Positions 42,597 through 51,641 are shown, counted from the first letter of the stretch. The stretch is DNA of 64,000 nt from UBA1479 sp002706405 (GCA_963972255.1 CAXATO010000003.1:186001-250000), one strand, 5' to 3'. The notes: generated by a model from the sequence alone, not told the origin. A program made the numbers and translations.

Positions 42597-44129
42597 ATGA
42601 CCGCTTTTGCCTTTACCGCCGCCGTGTTCCTGACCGCCGCCGGGGCGCTTGTCCTGGAGATCGTCGCGGCGCGCCTGATCGCGCCCTATGTGGGCATGTC
42701 GCTATATACCTGGACGGCGATCATCGCCATCGTTCTGGCGGGATTATCGGCCGGGCATTGGTTGGGCGGGCGCCTGGCCGGACCGGCCATCGGCCGCGCG
42801 GAAGGCGTGCGCCGCACGGCCCTGGCCCTGGCCGCCGCCGCAGTCGCCACCCTGGCTTCGCTGCCGTTGCTGCGGCTGGTGTCCGGGCCGCTGCTGTCGG
42901 GTGGGCTGGGGGCGGTGTCGGCGGTGGTGGTGTTGACGGCGATCCTGTTTTTTCTGCCGTCTCTGTTCGTCGGGATCGTGTCGCCGCTGGTGACAAAGCT
43001 GGCCATCGACGATCAGCCGGACGATGCCGGCCGTGTGTTGGGCCGCATGTTCGCCGCCGGCGCTGGCGGCAGCATCTTCGGCACCCTGGCGGCGGGCTAT
43101 CTGTTCATTTCCTGGGTCGGGGCGACGGGCACGGTGATCGCCGTCGCCGTGCTGTATGCGGTCCTCGCCGCCTGCTTCGCCTTTTGGTCGCGGCGCGCGG
43201 TGAGCGTTCTGGCCCTGCTGATCCTGCCGGGGGCGGGGCTCACGGCCTGGGGGAGCACGCTGGCCGCCTACCAGTCGCCCTGTCAGGTGGAAAGCGACTA
43301 TTTCTGCATCCGCTTCGATGACTTTTCGGCCATGAGCGGACGGCCCAGCCGGCTGATGATCCTCGATCATCTGGTTCACTCCATCAATGACCGCGACGAT
43401 CCGGCGTTGCTCTACAGCCCCTATGTCCATTTCGTGGACGAGATCGCGGATCTGCGGCTGGCCGGCCATCGCGACACGCGGGCCTTCTTTATCGGCGGCG
43501 GCGGTTATACCCTGCCGCGGGCCTGGGCCCGCATCCATCCGGATATGAAGATGACCGTGGCCGAACTGGACCCGGCGGTAACGCGGGCGGCGGCGGAACG
43601 AATGTGGCTCAACCCAACCGATCCCAACCTGCGCATCCTGCATCAGGACGCGCGCCAGGCCCTCAACCGGCTGGACCCGGCGGAACGCTTCGACGTGGTG
43701 TTCGGGGATGCCTTTCACGACATCGCCGTTCCCGCCCATCTGGTGACCCGGGAATTCCACGGTGAATTGGCGGCGCGCCTGACCGACGGCGGATTTTACG
43801 CGGTCAACGTGGTCGACCTGGGCACCGATCCGCGCTTCCTGTTCGCCCTGGTCAAGACGCTGCGTCTGGATTTTCCCGCCGTCGAGGTCTGGAAAACCTT
43901 GGATGAAATGGACGAAGCGGGGCGCGTCACCTTCATCGTCCTGGCGTCGGCCCGGCCGACCCGGGAAACGCGCCTGGCGTCCTTGCGCGGCTTGGCGCGG
44001 GCTTGGAAACGCTGGCCGGAAAACGATCTCGACCGCCGTCTTGCGGCGGCCGGCCCGCCCGTGCTGACCGACGACCATGCGCCGGTCGATCGGCTGCTGT
44101 CGCGGCTGCTCCGCGCCCCTGACATCTGA
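42597..44129 (+). CDS. Membrane-fused spermidine synthase-like protein
   Basis: A 510-residue protein whose first 220 residues form about six or seven membrane helices, followed by a soluble Rossmann domain like polyamine aminopropyltransferase. The soluble part has LILDHLVHS, FIGGGGYTLPRAWA, TVAELDPAVTRAA and DVVFGDAFHD, the usual order in spermidine synthases. The enzyme may transfer aminopropyl groups or methylate another compound; membrane-fused members have no firm function. AGGGA six bases upstream sets the start at 42597. The candidate sulfur operator lies in its upstream region. Confidence 0.88.
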   Translation: MTAFAFTAAVFLTAAGALVLEIVAARLIAPYVGMSLYTWTAIIAIVLAGLSAGHWLGGRLAGPAIGRAEGVRRTALALAAAAVATLASLPLLRLVSGPLLSGGLGAVSAVVVLTAILFFLPSLFVGIVSPLVTKLAIDDQPDDAGRVLGRMFAAGAGGSIFGTLAAGYLFISWVGATGTVIAVAVLYAVLAACFAFWSRRAVSVLALLILPGAGLTAWGSTLAAYQSPCQVESDYFCIRFDDFSAMSGRPSRLMILDHLVHSINDRDDPALLYSPYVHFVDEIADLRLAGHRDTRAFFIGGGGYTLPRAWARIHPDMKMTVAELDPAVTRAAAERMWLNPTDPNLRILHQDARQALNRLDPAERFDVVFGDAFHDIAVPAHLVTREFHGELAARLTDGGFYAVNVVDLGTDPRFLFALVKTLRLDFPAVEVWKTLDEMDEAGRVTFIVLASARPTRETRLASLRGLARAWKRWPENDLDRRLAAAGPPVLTDDHAPVDRLLSRLLRAPDI

Positions 44130-44162
44130 TCGGCTTGGGCGCCAAGGATCGGATGCGGCCGT

Positions 44163-44200
44163 AAAAAAAGGGGCCGCTTCCTTTCGGCGCGGCCCCCTTT
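44163..44200 (-). terminator. Intrinsic terminator of the dsrE-like gene
   Basis: On the minus strand a GC-rich stem (44170-44177 with 44189-44196, one bulged base at 44197) is followed by seven T residues (A-run at 44163-44169 on the plus strand). It lies 37 bases after the dsrE-like stop. The A/T flanks on both sides could make it work for the convergent spermidine-synthase-like gene too. Confidence 0.88.
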
Positions 44201-44236
44201 AGGTGGGGGAGGGAGGGACTTCAATAACGATGCCGG

Positions 44237-44698
44237 TTACGGCTTGATATAGGTGTAGCCCATCTGCTGCAGGTGGGAGAGTTCGGCCACGCCCGACGGC
44301 ACGATGTCTTCCGGGAACACTTCCAGAAGGTCCGTCTCGTAATTGATCTTACGGCCCTTCAGGGTGTTGTTGCAGACGTTGAACTTCACGTTCTGCGATT
44401 TCAGGCTGACGACCTGGCCCTTCAGCTTGTCGTTGGTCTTGGCGCTTTTCAGCACGCCCAGGCCGTTGCCGTGGAGGATGACCTTGATCTCCATATTCTC
44501 GGCCCCGACGGCGTTGATGTGGTTTTGGATGTTGCGCAGGGCGCCGCGGTATTTCTTGTCGGCGTCACCGCCTTCGTAATTGATGTGATAGACGACTTTC
44601 TGCTTGCCGTAGGAGTCGGCGGCACCGGTCTTGACGGATCCGGCCAGGACGACCCCGAAGACGGCGAGCGCCGTCATCATGCTGGTAAATACCTTCAT
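44237..44698 (-). CDS. Exported DsrE-family protein
   Basis: A 153-residue protein with a signal peptide (about 1-27) and a DsrE-type fold. The block VKFNVCNNTLKGRKI holds the single mature cysteine at the place of the sulfur-carrying cysteine of the family. Exported DsrE proteins of this kind often occur near sox genes, but their reaction is not established; binding or moving a persulfide in the periplasm is plausible. It has its own upstream operator-like site, a good AGGAGG ribosome site and a strong terminator, so it forms an independent unit. Confidence 0.9.
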   Translation of the reverse strand: MKVFTSMMTALAVFGVVLAGSVKTGAADSYGKQKVVYHINYEGGDADKKYRGALRNIQNHINAVGAENMEIKVILHGNGLGVLKSAKTNDKLKGQVVSLKSQNVKFNVCNNTLKGRKINYETDLLEVFPEDIVPSGVAELSHLQQMGYTYIKP

Positions 44699-44777
44699 TA
44701 TTTCCTCCTTGTTTTTGTAGTTTAAGGCGCAACTCTATTCTGGGCGCCTACAATGGTAGGATTCCACACCTTTCAAA

Positions 44778-44800
44778 CATATTCAATAAATCTTATGTGT
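44778..44800. promoter_or_regulatory. AT-rich candidate SoxR-type operator ahead of dsrE-like gene
   Basis: CATATTCA at 44778-44785 and TTATGTGT at 44793-44800 form an imperfect palindrome of the same kind as the soxC and soxX sites. It lies 79 bases upstream of the dsrE-like start, between that gene and the end of soxF. Confidence 0.6.
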
Positions 44801-44818
44801 CTGGGCGTATGTTTGGGG

Positions 44819-46087
44819 TCAGCCCCAGACCTGACTCATGATGCCGCGCAGCCAAAGTTCCGCCTTTTCGGCCCCGGCCTGAAGGTCCTCGGCCGGGGCG
44901 CCTTCGGGCGTGCGCCGCATGGTCGCTTCGTTGGCGACGACATGACCGTCGGTAAGATGGAAATCGGTGCTGGCTTCGAACCCATGTTGGGGGGCGGCCA
45001 GGGAATAGCAGCCTGCGTGCCAGCGCGGTTCGGTCATCTCGGCCTGGGTCAAATCGTGGACGATTGCCTGGGCGCAGGTTTCCGCGACGCTGACCGCGGC
45101 CGCCGCCGCCTTGGGCAGGGGCGGGGCAAAGGCGGCGTCGCCGATCACGTGGACATGAGGGACCAGGGTCGAGGCAAAGGTCGCCGGATCGACCGGGCAC
45201 CAGCCTGTTTCATCGGCGGCGCCGGCGGCCAGCGCGATGTCGCCGGCGCGTTGGCGGGGAATGAAGTTGACCACGTCGGCCTGTTCATCGGCGAAGTCCG
45301 TGGCCACGGCTCGGGTTTCCGGGTCGATGGCGCGCACGATGCCGTCGTCTTCCGCCAGCCGATACTCGATCATGCCGGGATAGAGGGCAGCCCAGGCTTC
45401 CTCGAACAAAGGCTGCAGAGAGAATTTGGATTTGGCGTCGAGGACGATGATCTTCGATTTGGGTTTGGCGGTCTTGAAGTAATGGGCGACAAGGCTGACC
45501 CGCTCGCCGACCGCGGGCGGGCAGCGCAGCGGCCCGACGGGCGCGCACAGCACGAACAGGCCGCCATCGGGCATGGCTTCCAATTGACGGCGCAGCAACA
45601 TCGTCTGTTCCCCCGCCTGCCAGGCATGGGGAATTCGGTCCGCCGTGGCGGCGGAAACGCCTTCAACCTCGTCCCAGAAAAATCCGATGCCGGGTGACAA
45701 CACCAGTTTGTCGTAGGGCAGGACCGATCCATCGGCCAAATGCACCTGCCGCTGGGCGGTGTCGACGGTCACCGCCCGGCCGGTGACGACGATGATGCCA
45801 TCCTTGGCCAGGGCGCCGTAGCCGACCGTCTGATCCTCGATGCGCCCGAATCCGCTGATCACCGTATTGCTGCCCGGGCAGCAGACGAAGGATGTGTCCC
45901 GGGCAATCAGCGTGACCTCGATTGCGGGGGCCAGCCGCTTGATCATGCGGGCTGTGGCGCTGCCGCCGAACCCGCCGCCGATGATGACGACCCGCCCACC
46001 CCTGGCCCGCGCGATCCGGGGCAGGGACAGTGCCGGGGCGGCGGCAATCAGGCCGAGAACGGTGCGCCGGGTCCAATGGGACGTCAT
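44819..46087 (-). CDS. soxF: Sulfide dehydrogenase flavoprotein SoxF (FccB)
   Basis: A periplasmic FAD protein that oxidises sulfide, 422 residues. A twin-arginine signal (RRTVLGLIAAAPALSLPRIARA) begins the protein. The FAD Rossmann block is RVVIIGGGFGGSATARMI. Redox cysteines appear in SFVCCPGSN and, near residue 320, in TGWCPVDPATF. The C-terminal flavin-interface region is complete. AAAGGA eight bases upstream sets the start at 46087. In other bacteria it pairs with a cytochrome c subunit (SoxE/FccA), which I do not find here. It is divergent from soxS. Confidence 0.93.
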   Translation of the reverse strand: MTSHWTRRTVLGLIAAAPALSLPRIARARGGRVVIIGGGFGGSATARMIKRLAPAIEVTLIARDTSFVCCPGSNTVISGFGRIEDQTVGYGALAKDGIIVVTGRAVTVDTAQRQVHLADGSVLPYDKLVLSPGIGFFWDEVEGVSAATADRIPHAWQAGEQTMLLRRQLEAMPDGGLFVLCAPVGPLRCPPAVGERVSLVAHYFKTAKPKSKIIVLDAKSKFSLQPLFEEAWAALYPGMIEYRLAEDDGIVRAIDPETRAVATDFADEQADVVNFIPRQRAGDIALAAGAADETGWCPVDPATFASTLVPHVHVIGDAAFAPPLPKAAAAAVSVAETCAQAIVHDLTQAEMTEPRWHAGCYSLAAPQHGFEASTDFHLTDGHVVANEATMRRTPEGAPAEDLQAGAEKAELWLRGIMSQVWG

Positions 46088-46155
46088 GGACGATGTCCTT
46101 TCAGCGAAGGTCACGGCTTGCGCCGGGCAGTCCATCATGGCTCTAATCCCGGCCC

Positions 46156-46572
46156 ATGAAAAGCTCCTCACCGGAAAGTGCGCGCGCCAAGTCCGCCCCG
46201 ATTGTCCGCCGGGCCGTCCTGTCCGCCCTGTTATGGATGGGCCTGCTTGCGGCACCGACGGCAGCTTCGGCGGCGGAACTGATCATGTTCGAAAGCGACA
46301 CCTGCGAATGGTGTGAACGTTTCCATTCCGAGGTCGGCCCCGTCTACCCGAACACGGCCGAATCCAAATGCGCGCCGCTGCGCCGCGTCGATATCCATGA
46401 TCCGCGGCCGGACGATTTGGCCCATATCAAGGGGATCGTCTATACGCCGACCTTCGTGTTGATCGAAGAGGGGCATGAAGTCAGCCGCCTGACTGGTTAT
46501 CCGGGCGAGGACTTTTTCTGGAGCCTGCTCGAACGCGACCTGAAAAAGCTGCACCACCCCTGTCCCGAGTGA
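46156..46572 (+). CDS. soxS: Periplasmic thioredoxin SoxS
   Basis: A 138-residue periplasmic thioredoxin. After a signal peptide (to about residue 40) the active site CEWC appears in FESDTCEWCERFHSEVGP. The cis-proline is in YTPTFVLI. SoxS in Paracoccus reactivates the Sox enzymes, mainly SoxYZ, by reducing wrong disulfides. The protein fits its small size and position next to soxX. The start codon gives a slightly long N-terminus before the signal hydrophobic stretch; a shorter start is possible. Confidence 0.88.
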   Translation: MKSSSPESARAKSAPIVRRAVLSALLWMGLLAAPTAASAAELIMFESDTCEWCERFHSEVGPVYPNTAESKCAPLRRVDIHDPRPDDLAHIKGIVYTPTFVLIEEGHEVSRLTGYPGEDFFWSLLERDLKKLHHPCPE

Positions 46573-46673
46573 GGGCGGGGTTGAGACCCGCGGTTTTCCG
46601 CCAGCTTCAAGGCGGGGGGTGACCGCCGGCCTGTTTTGGGTGTTTATTACGGGGGCTGCGGCATTGAAACTTG

Positions 46674-46698
46674 ATACATATATTTTTTTATGAATATG
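46674..46698. promoter_or_regulatory. AT-rich candidate SoxR-type operator ahead of soxX
   Basis: ATACATATA at 46674-46682 and TTTATGAATATG at 46687-46698 surround a T-run. On the other strand the right arm reads CATATTCATAAA, identical to the left arm of the soxC site. It lies 104 bases before soxX and would control soxXYZA(B). Confidence 0.65.
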
Positions 46699-46802
46699 AT
46701 TGCCGCACGGAAGAAGGCGGGAACGCCCATAGAAAGCTAACAGCCGTGATCGGGACGGTCGAACGCCGCCCCCTGAACCGGCGACAACGTTGGGGAACAG
46801 GT

Positions 46803-47276
46803 ATGTCCAAGAAATATACGACACCATTCGTGGCGGCGGTCGCCGGTGGCGCGGTTTTGGCATTGGCGGCAGTCTGCGCCCAGCCGGTATCCGCGGGCAC
46901 GGTCGAAGTCGCCGCCATGACCGAAATGAAGGATCCGTTGACCAAGCAGCCCGGAGATGCCGCCAAGGGCAAGGGGATCTTTTCGAACCGCAAACTCGGC
47001 AACTGCCTGGCCTGCCATGCGCTGGAGGCCATGAAGGAACAGCCCTTCCACGGTGAAGTCGGCCCGCCCCTGGATGGCGTCGGCTCGAACTATTCGGTGG
47101 CCGAACTGCGCCTGCGCGTGGTCGACCCCAAGGCGCTGAACCCGGACACCATCATGCCCGCCTTCTATAGGGCTGAGGGACTGAACCGGGTGCTCAAGAA
47201 ATTTGATGGGAAGTCGATCCTGGACGCCCAACAGGTTGAGGATCTGCTCGCCTATCTGGCGACCCTCAAGGAATAA
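46803..47276 (+). CDS. soxX: Sulfur oxidation cytochrome SoxX
   Basis: The one-heme subunit of the SoxAX cytochrome complex, 157 residues. A signal peptide spans about 1-29. The heme site is NCLACH (Cys68, Cys71, His72). The second heme ligand is expected to be the methionine in DTIMPAFY. SoxAX joins thiosulfate to the cysteine of SoxY. The start at 46803 places the signal peptide correctly; the open frame upstream runs through the operator. It leads the soxXYZA cluster. Confidence 0.95.
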   Translation: MSKKYTTPFVAAVAGGAVLALAAVCAQPVSAGTVEVAAMTEMKDPLTKQPGDAAKGKGIFSNRKLGNCLACHALEAMKEQPFHGEVGPPLDGVGSNYSVAELRLRVVDPKALNPDTIMPAFYRAEGLNRVLKKFDGKSILDAQQVEDLLAYLATLKE

Positions 47277-47338
47277 GCGGCGCCTCCGGTCGTCCCGGTG
47301 CTGATTTCTAGGTTTTATGTAACAAGGACTGAAGAGAA

Positions 47339-47809
47339 ATGACTGAAACTCAACTCACCCTCTCGCGGCGTCAGGCTCTCAAGGGCGTGTCCGCCTTTGC
47401 GCTGACCTTGGTGGCCGCGGGACTGCTGGCGCCGGGTGCGCATGCCGATGCAGCGGCCGTCGACGCCGCCATCAAGAAACTCGTCAAGGGCACGCCCGAG
47501 GAAGGCAAGATCAAGCTCGACCTGCCGCAGATCGCCGAGAACGGCAACACCGTTCCCGTCGCCTTCGAGGTCGATAGCCCGATGTCCAAGGACGATTACG
47601 TCAAGACGGTCCACCTGTTTGCCGAAGGCAACCCGTCCCCGGAAGTTGCCAGTTTCCACTTCACGCCGCAGTCCGGCATGGCGCGGGCATCCACCCGCAT
47701 GCGCATGGCGGGCACGCAGAACGTGGTCGTCGTCGCGGAAATGAGCAACGGCAAGGTCTATATGGCCAAGCAGCAGGTCAAGGTCACCATCGGCGGCTGC
47801 GGCGGCTGA
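47339..47809 (+). CDS. soxY: Thiosulfate carrier subunit SoxY
   Basis: The sulfur carrier half of SoxYZ, 156 residues. A twin-arginine-type signal (SRRQALKGVSAFALTLVAAGLL) is followed by the SoxY fold. The protein ends exactly with the carrier arm KVTIGGCGG, where the cysteine holds thiosulfate and its oxidation products. All features are intact, so the carrier should work. It lies between soxX and soxZ. Confidence 0.97.
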   Translation: MTETQLTLSRRQALKGVSAFALTLVAAGLLAPGAHADAAAVDAAIKKLVKGTPEEGKIKLDLPQIAENGNTVPVAFEVDSPMSKDDYVKTVHLFAEGNPSPEVASFHFTPQSGMARASTRMRMAGTQNVVVVAEMSNGKVYMAKQQVKVTIGGCGG

Positions 47810-47831
47810 TCAGAGCATCGGAGAAAGAATT

Positions 47832-48158
47832 ATGTCAGACGTTAAACCGCGCGTGCGAATCCCGAAATCGGCCAAAAAGGGCGATGTCGTCGAGATCAAG
47901 TCTCTGATCGAGCACAAGATGGAAACCGGCCAGCGCAAGGGCAAGGACGGTAAAAAGATTCCGCGCAAGATCATCAACCGCTTCGAATGCAAGTTCAACG
48001 GCAACCTCGTGTTCGCCTCGGACTGGCATCCGGCTGTTTCGGCCAACCCCTACCTGGCGTTCCATTTCCGCGCCGAGGAAAGCGGTGAGTTCGAATTCAA
48101 ATGGATTGAGGACGGCGGAGCCGAATATACGAAGAAGGCAAAGCTCAAGGTCTCCTGA
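47832..48158 (+). CDS. soxZ: Thiosulfate carrier subunit SoxZ
   Basis: The partner of SoxY, 108 residues, with no signal of its own; it is exported with SoxY through the twin-arginine route. Family blocks are PRVRIPKSAKKGDVVEIKSLIEHKMETGQRKG and the immunoglobulin-like rest ending in KAKLKVS. AGAAAGA lies before the ATG. It follows soxY by 22 bases. Confidence 0.97.
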   Translation: MSDVKPRVRIPKSAKKGDVVEIKSLIEHKMETGQRKGKDGKKIPRKIINRFECKFNGNLVFASDWHPAVSANPYLAFHFRAEESGEFEFKWIEDGGAEYTKKAKLKVS

Positions 48159-48206
48159 CGCATCAACAACAATAATGTCAGGAGCGCGGAGAAAGGGATC
48201 CGAGTA

Positions 48207-49019
48207 ATGGGAAGCACAATAAGCAGATATGCGCTGTTCGGTCTGGCACTTGCCATGACCGCCGGCGTGGCGGCGAATGCCGTCGCTGACGAGAAAAAGA
48301 ACTGGGGGGCCTATCAGGTCGAGGATCGCCGTTCCGGCTACACCTATGCGGCGCCGGAAACGCAGGCCATGCAGGACGACAACTTTCAGAACCCCGGCAT
48401 GCTCTGGGCCGAGATCGGCGAAGAGCTGTGGAACAAGGTCGACGGAAAGGCGGGCAAGTCCTGCGCATCCTGCCACAACGACCCGGAAAGCATGAAGGGC
48501 GTGGCCGTCAGCTACCCCAAGTATGTGGCTGAGAAGAAGAACCTGGAAAACCTGGAGCAGCGCATCAACCGTTGCCGCACGGACAACATGAAGGCCAAGG
48601 AGTGGAAGTACGAATCCAAGGAACTTCTCGGCATGACCGTTTTCGTGCGCCACCAGTCCCTGGGCATGCCCGTCAACGTCAAGGTTGACGGCGAAGCGGC
48701 GCCCTATTTCGAGAAGGGCAAGGCGTTCTACAACGAACGCCGAGGCCAGCTCGACATGGCCTGCAAGCATTGCCATGAAGACTTCCCGGGAATGCGGTTG
48801 CGCGCCAACGTCCTCAGCGAAGGACAAGGCAACGGCTTTCCCGTGTATCGCCTGAAATGGAACGGCGTCGGCTCGCTGCATCGCCGTTTCCGCGGCTGCA
48901 ACAAGCAGGTCCGCTCAACGCCCTACGGTTACGGCAGCGACGAATATCTCGCGCTCGAGCTCTACGTCATGTGGCGGGGCCGGGGACTTCCGGTCGAAAC
49001 GCCGGCCGTCCGTAACTGA
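48207..49019 (+). CDS. soxA: Sulfur oxidation diheme cytochrome SoxA
   Basis: The catalytic subunit of SoxAX, 270 residues. A signal peptide (to about residue 27) is followed by two heme sites, CASCHND and CKHCHED, so this is the diheme type. The active-site cysteine that carries the persulfide is in RGCNKQVRS near residue 230. The C-terminal block GYGSDEYLALELYVMWRGRGLPVETPAVR is characteristic. It is followed by a strong terminator before soxB. Confidence 0.97.
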   Translation: MGSTISRYALFGLALAMTAGVAANAVADEKKNWGAYQVEDRRSGYTYAAPETQAMQDDNFQNPGMLWAEIGEELWNKVDGKAGKSCASCHNDPESMKGVAVSYPKYVAEKKNLENLEQRINRCRTDNMKAKEWKYESKELLGMTVFVRHQSLGMPVNVKVDGEAAPYFEKGKAFYNERRGQLDMACKHCHEDFPGMRLRANVLSEGQGNGFPVYRLKWNGVGSLHRRFRGCNKQVRSTPYGYGSDEYLALELYVMWRGRGLPVETPAVRN

Positions 49020-49033
49020 TATTACGCAAGTTC

Positions 49034-49080
49034 AACGTCCGGAGGAGCGGTGTCCCCCGGTCCTCCGGACGTTTTTTCTT
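49034..49080 (+). terminator. Intrinsic terminator between soxA and soxB
   Basis: AACGTCCGGAGGA (49034-49046) and TCCTCCGGACGTT (49061-49073) form a perfect 13-bp stem with a 14-base loop, followed by a T-rich tail. It should end or strongly reduce transcripts after soxXYZA, so soxB would be made at lower level or from its own promoter. Confidence 0.93.
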
Positions 49081-49129
49081 TAAGCCATTTCTTGACGACC
49101 TATCTGAGCATCATTGATCGGAGGCGAAC

Positions 49130-50818
49130 GTGTTAAGTCGGCGTGAATTCTTTCATCTGGCGGCCGCGACGGCAGCCCTGCCTGCAACGGCGCTGAACTT
49201 CCGTTCGGCCATGGCGCGGCAGAAGGTCATGCAGCAGGACCTGCTGCAGTTCGACAGCCTGGGCCAGGTGACCCTGCTGCATTTCACCGACATGCATGCG
49301 CAGCTCGTCCCGATCTATTTCCGCGAACCGACCGTCAACCTGGGCGTCGGCGAGGTCCGTGGCCTGCCGCCCCACATCACGGGCAAGGACTTCCTCGGCA
49401 AATACGGCATCGGTCCGGGCACGCCGGAAGCCTACGCCCTGACCGATCAGGACTTCACCGCCATGGCCAAGTCCTACGGCAAGGTCGGCGGTGTCGATCG
49501 CATGGCCACCCTGGTCAAGGCGATCCGCGCCGAACGCCCGGACAACACCCTGCTGCTGGACGGCGGCGACACCTGGCAGGGCTCCTATACGTCGTTGAAG
49601 ACCGGCGGTGCGGATATGGTCGCCGTGCAGAACGCGCTCGGTATCGACGCCATGACGGCCCATTGGGAATTCACCTATGGCGTCGACCGGGTGAAGGAAC
49701 TGCAGGACAGCCTGAACTTTCCGTTCCTGGCGTCCAACGTGCGCGACACGGAATGGCAGGAAGACGTGTTCGAGGCCATCAAGTATTTCGAAAAGGGCGG
49801 GGTCAAGATCGCCGTGATCGGCCAGGCCTTCCCCTATACGCCGATCGCCAATCCACGCTACCTGATGCCCAACTGGTCGTTCGGCATCAACGAAGACAAC
49901 ATGAAAAAGCGGGTCGCCGACGCCCAGGCGGCGGGGGCGGATTTGATCGTCCTGCTGTCCCACAACGGCTTCGATGTGGACCGCAAGCTGGCGGCACGCG
50001 TGCCCGGCATCGACGTGATCCTGACCGGTCATACCCACGATGCCCTGCCGGCCCCGGTCAAGGTCGGAAACACGCTTCTGATCGCTTCGGGCAGTCACGG
50101 CAAGTTCCTGTCGCGCCTGGATCTCAAGATCGAGAACAAGCAGGTGAAGGCCTATAATTTCCGCCTGATCCCGGTGTTCTCCGACGTCATCGAACCGGAC
50201 AAGGAAATGGCCGCCCTGGTCGACAAGGTCCGCGCGCCGCACCTGGGCGAAATCAGCCGCGAGCTGGGCTATACGGAAGATCTTCTCTATCGTCGCGGCA
50301 ACTTCAACGGCACCTTTGACGACGTTATCTGTCAGGCGTTGCTGGCCGAACGGGACGCGGAAATCGCGTTGTCTCCGGGCTTCCGCTGGGGAGCGTCGCT
50401 CCTGCCGGGGCAGGCGATCACGGTCGATGACGTGCACCACCACACCGCCATCACCTATCCCAACGTCTACCGCATGGAAATGACCGGCGAGTTCCTCAAG
50501 ACCGTTCTGGAGGACGTGGCCGACAACCTGTTCAACGTCGATCCCTACTATCAGCAGGGCGGCGACATGGTGCGCGTCGGCGGCATGTCCTACACCATCG
50601 ACATCAACAAGAAGATCGGTTCGCGCATTTCCAACATGACCTCGCTGAAGACTGGCAAAGCCATCGACCCGGCGAAGAGCTACGTGGTCGCCGGCTGGGC
50701 CTCCGTCAACGAAGGCACGGAAGGTCCGCCCGCCTACGATCTGGTCGCGAATTACATTCAGGACCAGAAGGTCATCAAGGTTCCCGACAACCAAACGGTC
50801 AAGGTGATCGACGCCTGA
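49130..50818 (+). CDS. soxB: Thiosulfohydrolase SoxB
   Basis: The dimanganese hydrolase that releases sulfate from SoxY-bound thiosulfate, 562 residues. A twin-arginine-type signal (SRREFFHLAAATAALPATAL) is followed by the metal block LLHFTDMHAQLVP. LLDGGDTWQGSYT and LTGHTHDALP complete the 5'-nucleotidase-like fold. The start is GTG at 49130 with GGAGG five bases upstream. It lies behind the soxA terminator and is followed by soxV. Confidence 0.97.
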   Translation: MLSRREFFHLAAATAALPATALNFRSAMARQKVMQQDLLQFDSLGQVTLLHFTDMHAQLVPIYFREPTVNLGVGEVRGLPPHITGKDFLGKYGIGPGTPEAYALTDQDFTAMAKSYGKVGGVDRMATLVKAIRAERPDNTLLLDGGDTWQGSYTSLKTGGADMVAVQNALGIDAMTAHWEFTYGVDRVKELQDSLNFPFLASNVRDTEWQEDVFEAIKYFEKGGVKIAVIGQAFPYTPIANPRYLMPNWSFGINEDNMKKRVADAQAAGADLIVLLSHNGFDVDRKLAARVPGIDVILTGHTHDALPAPVKVGNTLLIASGSHGKFLSRLDLKIENKQVKAYNFRLIPVFSDVIEPDKEMAALVDKVRAPHLGEISRELGYTEDLLYRRGNFNGTFDDVICQALLAERDAEIALSPGFRWGASLLPGQAITVDDVHHHTAITYPNVYRMEMTGEFLKTVLEDVADNLFNVDPYYQQGGDMVRVGGMSYTIDINKKIGSRISNMTSLKTGKAIDPAKSYVVAGWASVNEGTEGPPAYDLVANYIQDQKVIKVPDNQTVKVIDA

Positions 50819-50850
50819 CCGGCGCCGGACCGACCACAATCAAGGACTGA

Positions 50851-51597
50851 ATGACGGCCATGGACGTTTCCTACGGCGGTGCCTTTCTGGCGGGTTTGTT
50901 GAGCTTTCTGTCACCCTGCGTGTTGCCGCTGGTGCCGCCCTATCTGTGCTTCCTGGCCGGCACCACGTTCCAGGCGCTGGAAGCCCAGGGAGCGGGCGCC
51001 GACCGCGCGGCGCTGGCCCGCGTACGCTGGACGGCGCTGGCTTTCGTTCTGGGGTTCTCGACCGTGTTCGTCGGCATGGGGGCGACGGCGTCTGCCGTCG
51101 GCCAACTGATCGCCGAATATCACGCGATCTTTTCCAAGGTCGCGGGCGGAATCATCATTCTTCTGGGGTTGCAGTTCCTGGGTGTGTTTCGCCTCGGCTT
51201 CCTGCAGCGCGACGCCAGGTTCGAAGGTCCCAAGAAACCCATGGGCGTGCTCGGCGCCTATCTGGTGGGCCTGGCCTTCGCCTTCGGCTGGACGCCCTGT
51301 GTCGGCCCCGTGCTGGCGGCGATCCTGATGGTCGCTGCGACCGGAGACGGACCGTGGTCGGGGGCTTCATTGCTGGCCGTCTATTCGGCGGGCATCGGCC
51401 TGCCGTTCCTGGCCGCGGCCTTTGCCGTCGGGCCGTTCCTCGGCTTCATGAAGCGTTTCCGCCGGCACATGGGTATGGTGGAAAAGGCCATGGGGCTGTT
51501 CCTGGTGGTCACGGGCGTGCTGTTCCTGACGGGCAGCGTGTCGGAAATCGCCAACTGGCTGCTCAACACCTTCCCCAGCCTGGGCAAGGTCGGTTGA
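50851..51597 (+). CDS. soxV: CcdA/SoxV-type thiol-disulfide transmembrane protein
   Basis: An inner-membrane protein that carries reducing power from the cytoplasm to periplasmic thioredoxins, 248 residues with six helices. The redox cysteines are in LSPCVLPLVPPY near residue 22 and in FGWTPCVGPVL near residue 150. In Paracoccus SoxV serves SoxW; here soxW lies just downstream, on the same strand. CcdA also serves cytochrome c maturation, so the gene could have either or both roles; the position argues for Sox. Confidence 0.93.
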   Translation: MTAMDVSYGGAFLAGLLSFLSPCVLPLVPPYLCFLAGTTFQALEAQGAGADRAALARVRWTALAFVLGFSTVFVGMGATASAVGQLIAEYHAIFSKVAGGIIILLGLQFLGVFRLGFLQRDARFEGPKKPMGVLGAYLVGLAFAFGWTPCVGPVLAAILMVAATGDGPWSGASLLAVYSAGIGLPFLAAAFAVGPFLGFMKRFRRHMGMVEKAMGLFLVVTGVLFLTGSVSEIANWLLNTFPSLGKVG

Positions 51598-51641
51598 GCC
51601 TGTTTAAGGCCGATTTGAACCACTGAGACAATAAGACAGTG

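Noticed and set aside
49133..50839. Long open frame opposite soxB
   Set aside because: It covers soxB nearly exactly and has the His/Asp/Val-rich composition of an antisense shadow; soxB motifs are intact on the other strand.
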